From JACDHG01 sp963815295 (GTDB lineage Bacteria; Actinomycetota; Actinomycetes; Propionibacteriales; Nocardioidaceae), in NCBI GenBank assembly GCA_963815295.1, contig CAWFFZ010000008.1, forward strand, positions 992,001 to 1,056,000: a DNA stretch of 64,000 bases, in the 5' to 3' direction. The notes beneath the pieces are model-generated. The model was not told where the DNA came from. It made no database searches and saw nothing but the letters and a program-made list of their open reading frames with translations. This document shows, piece after piece, positions 1-7,822 of the stretch. Position 1 is the stretch's first letter, and every line of letters starts with the position of its first letter. A program made the translations under genes and the position numbers.

Positions 1-147
1 GGAGATGTAGGGGATAGCGATGTTGGCGATGGTGGCGTCGAGAACCACCATCAACTGGGCAATGGAGATGATCGCGAGAGCCGCACCGAGATGTCGGTGG
101 CCGTGATCTGCTGCGTCACGTCCGTCGAGTTCGAGGCTGGTCGACAT
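1..147 (-). CDS. MFS drug transporter (DHA2 type), N-terminal part only
   Basis: This is the first 49 codons of a gene that runs off the left edge. The protein begins MSTSLELDG and enters a first membrane helix with LAIISIAQLMVVLDATIAN. The LDxTIxNxAxP pattern is typical of helix 1 in the 14-helix DHA2 (EmrB/QacA-like) proton antiporters that export drugs. The ATG is preceded by AAAGGA at a good distance. It lies 67 bp downstream of a TetR gene on the same strand, so the two are probably one operon controlled by that repressor. Substrate cannot be told from this fragment. Confidence 0.8.
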   Translation of the reverse strand, partial: MSTSLELDGRDAADHGHRHLGAALAIISIAQLMVVLDATIANIAIPYIS

Positions 148-214
148 GGGTTTTCCTTTGCATGGTTGGTGTTCTGTGCAGAGTCGTTTGCGGTCTGTCT
201 TGACGTGCTAGGGG

Positions 215-856
215 TTACTGCTCTGATCTACAAGGTTTGTGGGTGGCTGCGGGGATCACGATCTGGTCAAGGATCCGGGCCACGGTGGCGTCGTCGACAG
301 GCTCGCTCAGGACAAACACGCGATGCATGATGATGGCGCCGAGCACAGGCGTGATGAGGTCAAGGTCGACGTCTGGTGGGATCTCTCCCCGCTCTCGCGC
401 CCGCTCGTAAATCGCGCGGGTGGCCGCGACTTTGGGCGCAAGGAACCGCTCATGGAACGCCTCGGTGAACTCGTCGTCATGGTGGAGCGCCGTGATGACG
501 CTCGCCATCACCGCGAGCGGCCGCTTGTCGGTCAGCCCACCCTTGGCGCACGCGGCCGCCATCAGGTCGCCGCGCAAGCTGCCCGTGTCGGTGTCGAGCA
601 CCTGGGGTGCGCCCTTCGCACGAAGCAAGGCGTCGACGACAAGCTCGGCCTTGGTGGTCCAACGTCGATACAGAGTCGCCTTGCTCGCCTTGGCCGCGGT
701 GGCGACGGCATCCATGGTGAGGCGGTCGTAGCCGCTCGACGCGAGCAGCGCCAAGGTGGCGTCGAGGATCTCGGTCTCGCGGTCGCCCTCGACCCGAGGT
801 CGCCCGGTGGTGGGGGCCTGCGTCGTACGACGGGTGGCCTTGTCAGTCGTAGTCAC
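215..856 (-). CDS. TetR-family transcriptional repressor
   Basis: A 213-aa regulator with an N-terminal TetR helix-turn-helix (about residues 28-75, including LTMDAVATAAKASKATLYRR) and a C-terminal ligand-binding domain. I chose the GTG start at 856 because GGAGGGAG lies just upstream; the longer ATG reading from 904 starts inside a repeat array. Downstream is an MFS exporter gene on the same strand. Upstream sits a perfect 23-bp palindrome that overlaps the likely transcription start, so the protein probably represses itself and the exporter. The inducing ligand is unknown. Confidence 0.88.
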   Translation of the reverse strand: MTTTDKATRRTTQAPTTGRPRVEGDRETEILDATLALLASSGYDRLTMDAVATAAKASKATLYRRWTTKAELVVDALLRAKGAPQVLDTDTGSLRGDLMAAACAKGGLTDKRPLAVMASVITALHHDDEFTEAFHERFLAPKVAATRAIYERARERGEIPPDVDLDLITPVLGAIIMHRVFVLSEPVDDATVARILDQIVIPAATHKPCRSEQ

Positions 857-876
857 GTGGCACTCCCTCCAACTCC

Positions 877-953
877 GGATGAAACGTAAGGGTGGATGAA
901 ACACAGTGCTGGATGAAACACAGTGCTGGATGAAACACAGTGCTGGATGAAAC
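877..953 (+). repeat. Five phased copies of GGATGAAAC, period 17 bp
   Basis: The 9-mer GGATGAAAC occurs at 877, 894, 911, 928 and 945, each exactly 17 bp after the last. Copies 2-4 belong to three perfect 17-bp tandem units (893-943) with the sequence TGGATGAAACACAGTGC. The last copy runs into the large palindrome at 948-970 and shares TGAAAC with its half-site. The array lies between the tetR start and the operator, in the tetR 5' leader. It may hold extra repressor half-sites or be an expanded duplication of one. Confidence 0.85.
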
Positions 954-970
954 GAAACAGTTTCGTTTCA
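948..970. promoter_or_regulatory. TetR operator palindrome
   Basis: A perfect 23-bp inverted repeat with half-site TGAAACGAAAC around a single central base. Size and symmetry fit a TetR dimer site. It begins 5 bp downstream of the likely -10 box of tetR, so binding would block transcription start. Confidence 0.8.
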
Positions 971-975
971 TCACC

Positions 976-1005
976 ACCGTACCTGGCAGCCCCAGGCGTC
1001 CTCAA
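976..1005 (-). promoter_or_regulatory. Likely promoter of the tetR-MFS operon
   Basis: On the minus strand TTGAGG (1005-1000) and TACGGT (981-976) are 18 bp apart. The predicted start falls inside the operator palindrome. This is inference from hexamers and position only. Confidence 0.45.
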
Positions 1006-1099
1006 ATGGTTTTCCTGCGACGTCGGTCACAGCCCAGGGCAAGGACTCCAGTCCACCAGGGAGCACCGACAGTTTCGACGCCTTGTGGGAGGTGACGGT

Positions 1100-2197
1100 C
1101 TACGTGCGCGCCGGTATCTCGGCGATGGCCTCGCTGTAAGAAAGGCCGCTCAGCTCGAGCAGATCGACGGTCAGGGAGCGGATCTGGCCCAACACGACCG
1201 CGGCTGAGAGTGTCAGGGGTTCGCTGGCCTGCGCGGTGCGTTCGGCCACGTCGAGCAGGGTCGGCCGGGCGGCGTCCGGTGAATGGTTGGCTGCGAAGTC
1301 GTCGGCCATCTGCTCCGCAGCAGCGGCGAGGTCGTCGAGCAGTGACAGGTAGTCGGGCGGCATCGTCTCGTCGAGCCGGGCACTCACCACGACCCGGCGG
1401 ATGAGGACGCGAGTGTTGCGCAACGCCCGGTCGAGCGGCCCCACGACGTCGGCGATCGAGCGGACATGCGCCTTGGCACTCCGGCGGAACGGTGACGATC
1501 GGACCACCTCGAGCCCTTCGCTGGCGGCGGCCCGCAGGTCGCTCAGCAGTGCCTCCATCTCGCGTGCCCGGTCGAGCGTGTCGGACGCCTGGTCGACATC
1601 GACGTTGCTCGCACTGTCACGCGCCGACCGCAAGAGCCGAGCCAGCTCAGAGGTGACCTTCGCCGCCTCCTCACGTGGCTGCCGCAACGGGGCACCCGGC
1701 ACCAGCGTCGCGGCGACGAGTGCAACGGCTCCACCGATGAACGCATCGACGATCCGGCTCAACCCGCCGTCGAGAGGGAGGAGAGTCGTCACCACGATCG
1801 CTTGCACGGCTGCCTGACCGATGAAAAGCACACCGGCATCGAGCAGGACCGCCGCCGACATGGCTACGGCGACCACAACCACGATCTGCCAGCCACCCTG
1901 GCCGAAGACATGGGTGAACCCGTCAGCGATCCCGATTCCGACGGCGCATCCGACCGTCACCTCGGCGACCCGCCGGAGCCGTTGGCCGTACGACGTACCG
2001 AGACACAGAACGGCAGCCACGGGTGCGAAGAACGGGCTGGTGTGGTCGAACACCTCGGTCGCGATGATCCAGGCGATGCCGGCCGCGAGGGCGCACTGGC
2101 CGATCATCCACGCCTTCGCGTGAAGGCGCCGCAGGCGGGCGGCGAGCGACAGGCGACCACGCTCGAACGCGCGGTCACTGAGGCCGGACATGTCCAT
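1100..2197 (-). CDS. FUSC/aromatic acid exporter family membrane protein
   Basis: A 365-aa protein. The N-terminal half (about residues 28-170) has a dense set of hydrophobic helices of the FUSC/ArAE type (for example SPFFAPVAAVLCLGTSYGQR and the helices through VDAFIGGAVALVAATLVPGA). The C-terminal half is a soluble, helix-rich, charged region likely to be coiled coil. Relatives export aromatic acids or act as half-size exporters in the inner membrane. CAAGAT ends 6 nt before the ATG, so the message may be leaderless. It lies upstream of tetR on the same strand, but the operator between them suggests separate control. Confidence 0.75.
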   Translation of the reverse strand: MDMSGLSDRAFERGRLSLAARLRRLHAKAWMIGQCALAAGIAWIIATEVFDHTSPFFAPVAAVLCLGTSYGQRLRRVAEVTVGCAVGIGIADGFTHVFGQGGWQIVVVVAVAMSAAVLLDAGVLFIGQAAVQAIVVTTLLPLDGGLSRIVDAFIGGAVALVAATLVPGAPLRQPREEAAKVTSELARLLRSARDSASNVDVDQASDTLDRAREMEALLSDLRAAASEGLEVVRSSPFRRSAKAHVRSIADVVGPLDRALRNTRVLIRRVVVSARLDETMPPDYLSLLDDLAAAAEQMADDFAANHSPDAARPTLLDVAERTAQASEPLTLSAAVVLGQIRSLTVDLLELSGLSYSEAIAEIPART

Positions 2198-2271
2198 GCG
2201 TCCATCTTGGCAGCGTCGGACTTGCCAGGGGCCGCGGCGAGATCCAGCGCGGGGTTTGGCAGGGTGGGGGT

Positions 2272-3132
2272 ATGCAGACGCGCCAGCTCGGAGATGTTCA
2301 GGTCGGGGCCGTTGGCCTCGGCGCCATGCCTTTCACGATGGACGAGCGCCCGTCCGAGGAGCAGGCGATCGCCACCGTCCACGCGGCCCTCGAGGTCGGC
2401 GTCACGCTGATCGACACGGCGGACGCCTACACGCCGTCCGAGCGTGGGCCCGGCGCCAACGAGGAGGTCGTCGCGAAGGCACTGGAGACCTACGACGGCT
2501 CGACCGAGGACGTCATTGTGGCGACGAAGGGCGGCCACACCCGCGACGGCAGCGACTGGGGCCTCGATGGCACTCCCGAGTACCTGCGCTCCGCCTGCGA
2601 GGCGTCGCTACGCAGGCTCGGGGTGGACGCGATCGGGCTGTATCAGCACCATCGCCCCGATCCGGACACTCCGTACGACGAGACCATGGGCGGGCTCCGG
2701 GATCTGTACGACGCCGGGCTGATCCAGCGGGTCGGGATCTCCAACGCGAACGCCAGCCAGATCCGGCTAGCCCACGCGATTTTGGGACGCGCTCTCGTCT
2801 CGGTGCAGAACCAGTTCTCGCCTCGCTACCGCAGCAGCCAGCCGGAGATCACGGTCTGCGAAGACCTTGGGCTGGCCTTTCTGCCGTGGAGCCCGCTTGG
2901 TGGAGCGTCGGGCGCGAAGGAGGTTGGTTCGGAGCATTCCGCGTTTGCGCAGATTGGGGCGGCTCACGGGGTGAGCCCCCAGCAGGTCTGCGTCGCCTGG
3001 GAGCTGTCACTGTCGCCGCGGGTCATCGTCATACCTGGCGCCAGTCGACCGGCCTCGATCCAGGACTCGGCAGCGGCGGTCGACCTGAAACTCACCGATG
3101 ACGAGCTCGACGAGCTCAACGCGGCGGCCTGA
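2272..3132 (+). CDS. Aldo/keto reductase
   Basis: A 286-aa single-domain NADPH-dependent oxidoreductase with the TIM-barrel signature of the family. The catalytic Asp/Tyr segment is at LIDTADAYTPSERGPGANE (about residues 46-64) and the Lys at VATKGGH (about 84-90). The His is in YQHHRPDPDTP, and the C-terminal cofactor loop is VIPGASRPASIQDSAAA. It resembles the bacterial class that acts on small aldehydes and ketones; the natural substrate cannot be deduced. It stands alone, with the riboswitch-rpf unit beginning about 45 bp downstream. Confidence 0.88.
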   Translation: MQTRQLGDVQVGAVGLGAMPFTMDERPSEEQAIATVHAALEVGVTLIDTADAYTPSERGPGANEEVVAKALETYDGSTEDVIVATKGGHTRDGSDWGLDGTPEYLRSACEASLRRLGVDAIGLYQHHRPDPDTPYDETMGGLRDLYDAGLIQRVGISNANASQIRLAHAILGRALVSVQNQFSPRYRSSQPEITVCEDLGLAFLPWSPLGGASGAKEVGSEHSAFAQIGAAHGVSPQQVCVAWELSLSPRVIVIPGASRPASIQDSAAAVDLKLTDDELDELNAAA

Positions 3133-3151
3133 ACGTCGCAGGATTCTCGGG

Positions 3152-3180
3152 TTGCCGGTCGTCAACGCGTGCACTAGCGT
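3152..3180 (+). promoter_or_regulatory. Likely promoter of the riboswitch-rpf transcript
   Basis: TTGCCG (3152-3157) and TAGCGT (3175-3180) are separated by 17 bp. Transcription would begin near 3187, some 30 nt before the riboswitch core. Confidence 0.45.
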
Positions 3181-3218
3181 CAGGCAGGTCTCTTCCCCAG
3201 GAGAGGCGCCTGGTGAGG

Positions 3219-3412
3219 TACGCCGAATCCTGCCCACCTCGTCCCAGGCAGGCACAACCGCTGAGGGCAGGAGCGGGGGACCCGTGTAGTTCGGCGCACG
3301 CGACTTGTTTGACAGAGTTGGTGCGTCTTGGGGTGAAGCCCCGTGGTCGCGAGACCGCGAGGCCGGGCGAACCTTTCCGCCCGAACCCGACAGCTCACTT
3401 CGCAGGCGGCGG
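3219..3412 (+). ncRNA. c-di-AMP (ydaO/yuaA) riboswitch
   Basis: The untranslated leader carries the conserved blocks of the ydaO-yuaA class: CGCCGAATCCTGCCC at the 5' side (3221), GGGGTGAAGCCCC in the middle (about 3340-3352), GCCGGGCGAACC (3362), and CCGAACCCGACAGCT (3381) followed by a closing GCAGGCGG. In actinobacteria this class binds cyclic di-AMP and often sits before cell-wall hydrolase genes, typically turning expression off when c-di-AMP is high. Here it directly precedes the rpf-like gene. Confidence 0.88.
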
Positions 3413-3424
3413 AGAGGCACCCCC

Positions 3425-3916
3425 ATGGCTTACGAGCCACGCCATCGCGCGCCAAGAAATCGCCACTTACGCCGGCTGACCGTCGCCGTGACCGCCGCTG
3501 CCGCCGTTGCGGCACCCCTGTCGTCCACCGGTCCCAGCGCCGGCGCCGCCACCAGTCGCACCTGGGATCGGCTCGCGCAATGTGAGTCGGGCGGCAACTG
3601 GCACATCAACACCGGCAACGGCTACTACGGTGGCCTCCAGTTCGGCTCCAGCACGTGGCGCAGCTACGGCGGCGGCGCGTTCGCCTCCCGCGCTGACCTC
3701 GCCACCCGCGCCGAGCAGATCAGGGTCGCCGAGCGCGTCTTGCGTGCCCAAGGTTGGGGCGCGTGGCCGTCGTGCTCTAGCAGGCTCGGCCTCACCCGGG
3801 CCGATGCCCTCGAGACCGACGGAGTGCTGCGGGCGAAGCTCGTGCGCGCGTGGAACTACGACAGTAACCAGCGGCGCGACCACGTCACTCCGCTGAAGGC
3901 GATCAGCATCCCGTAG
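3425..3916 (+). CDS. Resuscitation-promoting-factor-like secreted muralidase
   Basis: A 163-aa exported protein. After a basic n-region (RHRAPRNRHLRR) and a signal peptide ending near SAGAA comes a transglycosylase-like Rpf domain (about residues 41-118). It opens RTWDRLAQCESGGNW, where the Glu of CESGGNW is the catalytic acid, and continues YYGGLQFGSSTW. Two Cys (CESGG and WPSCSS) are placed to form the family disulphide. There is no LysM domain. The start at 3425 follows GGAGAGG. The enzyme would cut peptidoglycan outside the cell during regrowth. The c-di-AMP riboswitch in its leader ties it to wall and osmotic signalling. Confidence 0.88.
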   Translation: MAYEPRHRAPRNRHLRRLTVAVTAAAAVAAPLSSTGPSAGAATSRTWDRLAQCESGGNWHINTGNGYYGGLQFGSSTWRSYGGGAFASRADLATRAEQIRVAERVLRAQGWGAWPSCSSRLGLTRADALETDGVLRAKLVRAWNYDSNQRRDHVTPLKAISIP

Positions 3917-3943
3917 CCGCGCAGCACGAGAGCTCCCGCTGGC

Positions 3944-4759
3944 TCAGCCCAGCTCGCTCAATTCGCTGGCGGCCTGCTTGACAGCGAGCTGCATCGGCTG
4001 CTTACCGCGCGGGTAGTTGTAGTCCTGGCCGGCGCTGCGGATCACCAGGTAGGTGATCATGTCCCCGCTCCGGACATATCCCTCGGCGTTGAACCACGCC
4101 AGGTCGGGCTGGTCCGGCACCGGCTGGTAGGTCGTCAGCCACTGCTGCGCCGCGCCCACGTCGGTCGTGACCTGCGACATCGGCGGCACGCGCACATCCT
4201 CAAGGCCCCGCTTCAAGAGGCGACGCTCGCACGAAGCATGCCACGAGGCGAGCACCTGCTCAGCCGTGACCGCCGTCTCCTCGTCGGGGAAGACCGCGGT
4301 CACCTGCACGGCACGCGCGTCCGGGTCGAGGCTGCTGCGGTAGTCGGTCCGATGCGCGAGCACGCCGCCGATCGCAACCAGGTCACTGACGCTGCAGACC
4401 GGGGGAGGTCGATGCCCGGTGCCGCGCTGCGACTTGGCTCGGTCCCAGACCCATTCGTCGTTGAAGCCAGGCAGCTCGGCCGGCGCGATCTGTGCTTGGC
4501 GGGCGCGCTGTGCGGCAGTGCTCGTGGGCTCTGCCGTGGTGGTGGTCGCGCTCGTCGCGTCGCTGGTCGTCGGTTGGGACTGCGTGGGCCGCACGCTCGT
4601 CATCCGTTCCGTCGTGCGCGTCTCCGCGACCGTTGGCGTCGACGGGCCGCTCGTGCGATCCCCAGAGCCAGGCGTGTCGTCGCTGCAACCGCTGAGGGCC
4701 ACGCCAGCGAGCAGCGCCGCTGTCGCGAGCTGGCAGCCGCTTCGAGTACGTCGTCTCAT
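3944..4759 (-). CDS. Lipoprotein with PknH-like sensor domain
   Basis: A 271-aa exported lipoprotein. The signal peptide ends in the lipobox LSGC (Cys about residue 25). A low-complexity Ser/Thr/Pro linker follows (about 27-85), then a folded domain (about 88-271) with two well-spaced Cys (PPVCSVSDL and ASCERRL). The fold resembles the extracellular PknH-like sensor domains common in actinobacteria, which occur alone or attached to Ser/Thr kinases. The ligand is unknown and no kinase gene is adjacent. It is convergent with rpf, with 27 bp between their stops. Confidence 0.6.
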   Translation of the reverse strand: MRRRTRSGCQLATAALLAGVALSGCSDDTPGSGDRTSGPSTPTVAETRTTERMTSVRPTQSQPTTSDATSATTTTAEPTSTAAQRARQAQIAPAELPGFNDEWVWDRAKSQRGTGHRPPPVCSVSDLVAIGGVLAHRTDYRSSLDPDARAVQVTAVFPDEETAVTAEQVLASWHASCERRLLKRGLEDVRVPPMSQVTTDVGAAQQWLTTYQPVPDQPDLAWFNAEGYVRSGDMITYLVIRSAGQDYNYPRGKQPMQLAVKQAASELSELG

Positions 4760-4811
4760 CGGGTCTCCTCGTGTCGCCCTACTTATCAGCGCCGCCTGTC
4801 AGCGCGGCCGG

Positions 4812-6071
4812 TCAGTCCGCCGTGAGCACGTCGGCGAGCGGCGCCGCTGTGATGGCGCGCTGCCATGGCCTGGCGCTGTACTGGCTGAGCGCCGCGTCGA
4901 CGGTTTCGGGGGTGAGGGGGTCTGGCGGGGACCACGCCAGTCGACGTACGGCGTCGGGCGAGAGCAGGTTCTCCTGCGGCAGCTGATGCTCGGCCGCCAA
5001 CGCGATGACAGCGACCCGGCAGCGCGCGAGGCGGTCGGCGGCAACGGGGTCCTTGGCTGCCCAGGCCCGCGGTGGCGGTGGCCCGTCGAGCCGCGGCGAG
5101 ACGTCAGGGAGCTCCGCGTCGCTGAGCGCACGAGCTTCGCTGACTGCTTGGTGGAAGTCCCGCAGGTATCGCTGGGCACCCCGGGTGCTGAACCCGCTCA
5201 ACTTGGCGAGGGCGTTTCGCGATGACGGCGACGCCGAAGCGGCCTCGACGATGGCCTGGTCGCGCAGAATCCTGCTGCTGGTCACGTCGCGTCGCTGGGC
5301 GATGGCGTCTCGTGTCTCCCACATCGCTCGCACGATGGCGAGCGCTCGCCGCCCGCGCACCTGATGGATGCCCGACGTACGACGCCAGGGCTCGTGTCGC
5401 GGCTCGGCCGGCGCAAGGTCGGCCCAGGCCGCGAATTCCTGGCGCGCCCATTCGGCCTTCCCCGCCTCCTCGAGCTGCGCGGCGAGGACGTTGCGGAGCT
5501 CGACCATCATCTCGACGTCGAGGGCGGCATACAGCAGCCACGGCTCGGGCAGCGGCCGCTTGGACCAGTCGACGGCTGAGTGCTCCTTGCGCATCCGGAA
5601 GCCGAGCAACTCCTCGACGAGTACACCCAAGCCGACTCGCGGATAGTCGAGGAGGCGGCCGGCGAGCTCGGTGTCGAACAGCGTCCGCGGCTTCATCCCG
5701 AGCTCGGCGAGGCAGGCCAGGTCTTGGCTCGCTGCGTGGATGATCCACTCCGCGTCGGCGATCGCGTCTGCAAGCGGGCGGAGCGACTCGTTGGGCACGT
5801 CGCCGAACCCGATCGGATCGACGAGGGCGATGCCGGCGCCTTCGCGGCGTAGCTGCACCAGGTAAGCGCGCTGGCTGTAGCGGTAGCCCGAGGCGCGCTC
5901 GGCGTCGACGGCGACCGGGCCGGTGCCGGCGGCAAGGGCCTCGATGGTCTCGGCTAGCGCGGCCTCGGTCTCGACAACCCGGGGGAGCCCGTCGCGGAGG
6001 TTGAGAAGTGGCGTCAGGACCTCTTCGGGCTCGGTCTGCTCGACGGTGGGGGAGGTGTCGTCGGTGCTCAT
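4812..6071 (-). CDS. Ribonuclease D family 3'-5' exonuclease
   Basis: A 419-aa protein. The N-terminal DEDD exonuclease domain carries PVAVDAERASGYRYSQRAYL (motif I, about residues 53-72), HAASQDLACL (motif II) and LLYAALDVEMMVEL (motif III, the DEDDy Tyr and Asp). HRDC domains follow. RNase D trims tRNA and other structured RNA 3' ends. The ATG at 6071 overlaps the stop of the DUF3000 gene as ATGA, indicating translational coupling; a longer reading into that gene is unlikely. It lies next to hemE, an arrangement I recall from actinobacteria. Confidence 0.9.
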   Translation of the reverse strand: MSTDDTSPTVEQTEPEEVLTPLLNLRDGLPRVVETEAALAETIEALAAGTGPVAVDAERASGYRYSQRAYLVQLRREGAGIALVDPIGFGDVPNESLRPLADAIADAEWIIHAASQDLACLAELGMKPRTLFDTELAGRLLDYPRVGLGVLVEELLGFRMRKEHSAVDWSKRPLPEPWLLYAALDVEMMVELRNVLAAQLEEAGKAEWARQEFAAWADLAPAEPRHEPWRRTSGIHQVRGRRALAIVRAMWETRDAIAQRRDVTSSRILRDQAIVEAASASPSSRNALAKLSGFSTRGAQRYLRDFHQAVSEARALSDAELPDVSPRLDGPPPPRAWAAKDPVAADRLARCRVAVIALAAEHQLPQENLLSPDAVRRLAWSPPDPLTPETVDAALSQYSARPWQRAITAAPLADVLTAD

Positions 6072-6652
6072 CGAGTGCGCTGGCCGCGGCGGTTGGGCAT
6101 CACAACCACTCCGGCCGGCACTGGCGGGAGCCCAGCCGCGATGCACATCAGATCACCCCACGCGCTGACGTGTGGACCGATCGAGCCGATCGGTGACCAG
6201 GATGCCCGGACCTCGATCTCCGCGCTCGACACCTCGTCCGACATACCGCCGAAGCTCTCCGACGCCACTTTGGTGACGGTGCCGCTGGGGGCTAGGTACT
6301 CAGCGCCTTGCGCCTCGAGCGCCTCGGTGAGCCAGGTCCACCCGACCGCGCCGAGCAGCGGATCCGCCACCATCTCGGGGTCGATCTCGGCCCGTGCGTA
6401 GGCCACACAGCGAAACGTCGCTTCCCAGGCCTCGTTGCCTGCGGGATCGTAGAGCAGAACGAGCCGACCGCCGCCGATGTCATGACCGCCGACCGTGACG
6501 TCGGCGCTCAGCGCAGCCGAGAAGGGGGCGATGCGCTGCGGCGCGGGCATCTCCTCGGAGAACACCTCTGCTCGCAGCCTCGCCGATCTCAGCTGATCGA
6601 GAGCCCTCCGGAACTCTTCCGGCGGCGCGTCGACATCCTTGCGCGCGGCCAT
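6068..6652 (-). CDS. DUF3000 family protein
   Basis: A 194-aa cytoplasmic protein of the actinobacterial DUF3000 family, recognised from PPEEFRRALDQLRSA at the start, the RIAPFSAALSADV segment and the closing WGDLMCIAAGLPPVP. Function is unknown. It is the first gene of a two-gene operon with RNase D and is divergent from hemE. The -10 box TAGGCT (6664-6659) ends 6 nt before the ATG and there is no Shine-Dalgarno, so the message is probably leaderless. Confidence 0.85.
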   Translation of the reverse strand: MAARKDVDAPPEEFRRALDQLRSARLRAEVFSEEMPAPQRIAPFSAALSADVTVGGHDIGGGRLVLLYDPAGNEAWEATFRCVAYARAEIDPEMVADPLLGAVGWTWLTEALEAQGAEYLAPSGTVTKVASESFGGMSDEVSSAEIEVRASWSPIGSIGPHVSAWGDLMCIAAGLPPVPAGVVVMPNRRGQRTR

Positions 6653-6658
6653 GGCCCG

Positions 6659-6664
6659 AGCCTA
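6659..6664 (-). promoter_or_regulatory. -10 box of leaderless DUF3000-RNase D operon
   Basis: TAGGCT on the minus strand, 6 nt before the DUF3000 ATG. Confidence 0.5.
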
Positions 6665-6724
6665 GGTCGTGGCAATGAGAAGCGCCCGGCCGACTCGCCG
6701 CAGGGGTCATGCGAGGATTCCTGC

Positions 6725-7813
6725 GTGAACGACGTGCCCCCGACCGGAGCCTCCTCAACCGCTGAGTCGACGGTGAGCGAGTCTGCGCTGCTACGTGCAG
6801 CCCGCGGCGAGCCCGTCTCATGGCCGCCGGTTTGGTTTATGCGCCAGGCCGGCCGGTCGTTGCCGGAGTACCGCCAGGTCAGGGCGGGTGTCGGCATGCT
6901 CGACGCCTGCATGACTCCTGATCTCGTCGTCGAGATCACCCTTCAGCCCGTACGGCGTCATGGCGTCGACGCGGCGATCCTGTTCAGTGACATCGTGCTG
7001 CCGCTCAAGGCGCTCGGAGCCGACCTCGACATCGTGGCGGGGGTGGGTCCCGTGATCGCCCAGCCGGTCCGCGACCTGGCGGGGGTTGCCGCCCTTCCGG
7101 AGTTCGATGCGGGCGCGCTCGGCTTCGTGACGCAGGCGGTACGGGGTGTGGTGGCCGAGCTCGGAGCCACCCCGCTCATCGGTTTTGCCGGCGCGCCGTA
7201 CACGCTGGCGTCATATCTGGTCGAGGGTGGGCCGTCGAAGGACCACGCCAAGACGAAGGCGCTGATGCACGGAGCGCCCGACGTCTGGCGAGCCCTGATG
7301 CAGCGCCTGGTCGAGATCTCGGGCGGATTCCTGCGCCAACAGGTGGAGGCAGGAGCCTCGGCGGTGCAGCTCTTCGACTCGTGGGCAGGCGGGTTGACGC
7401 CCGAGGACTATCGCACGCACGTGCTGCCGCACACGGCTGGTGTGTTCGAAGCGATCGCCGACCTCGGTGTGCCGCGGATCCACTTCGGTGTCGCCACGGG
7501 AGAGATCCTCACCGACATGTCGACGGCGGGGGTCGAAGTCATGGGTGTCGACTGGCGGGTGCCGCTCGACGAGGCGGTCAAGCGGATCCAGCCCGGTCAG
7601 GCTGTCCAGGGCAACCTCGACCCTGCGCTCGTCTTTGCCCCCTGGGACGTGCTGGAGGCGAAGACGCGCGACGTGATCAGACGCGGTGCCGCTGCGCCGG
7701 GTCACGTCTTCAACCTCGGGCATGGCGTGCTGCCAGACACCGACCCTGACGTCCTCACCCGCCTCGTCGAGCTCATCCACTCCGTGGGCTCAGAGGAGCG
7801 GTCGGGCGCCTGA
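6725..7813 (+). CDS. hemE: Uroporphyrinogen decarboxylase
   Basis: A 362-aa enzyme that removes four carboxyl groups from uroporphyrinogen III to give coproporphyrinogen III. The family signature is PPVWFMRQAGRSLPEYR (about residues 35-51), with the substrate-binding Arg and the catalytic Asp in AAILFSDIVLPLKALG. The second motif GFAGAPYTLASYLVEGG follows, and the C-terminal FNLGHGVLPDTDP closes the site. The GTG at 6725 has GAGG about 9 nt upstream. The next haem genes on this strand are hemY and hemQ. Confidence 0.95.
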   Translation: MNDVPPTGASSTAESTVSESALLRAARGEPVSWPPVWFMRQAGRSLPEYRQVRAGVGMLDACMTPDLVVEITLQPVRRHGVDAAILFSDIVLPLKALGADLDIVAGVGPVIAQPVRDLAGVAALPEFDAGALGFVTQAVRGVVAELGATPLIGFAGAPYTLASYLVEGGPSKDHAKTKALMHGAPDVWRALMQRLVEISGGFLRQQVEAGASAVQLFDSWAGGLTPEDYRTHVLPHTAGVFEAIADLGVPRIHFGVATGEILTDMSTAGVEVMGVDWRVPLDEAVKRIQPGQAVQGNLDPALVFAPWDVLEAKTRDVIRRGAAAPGHVFNLGHGVLPDTDPDVLTRLVELIHSVGSEERSGA

Positions 7814-7822
7814 CTGCGGTTG

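Noticed and set aside
856..904. ATG start at 904 for tetR
   Set aside because: It lies inside the 17-bp repeat array without a ribosome site; GTG 856 has GGAGGGAG at the right distance.
877..953. CRISPR array
   Set aside because: The repeat unit is 17 bp in direct tandem without unique spacers and there are no cas genes.
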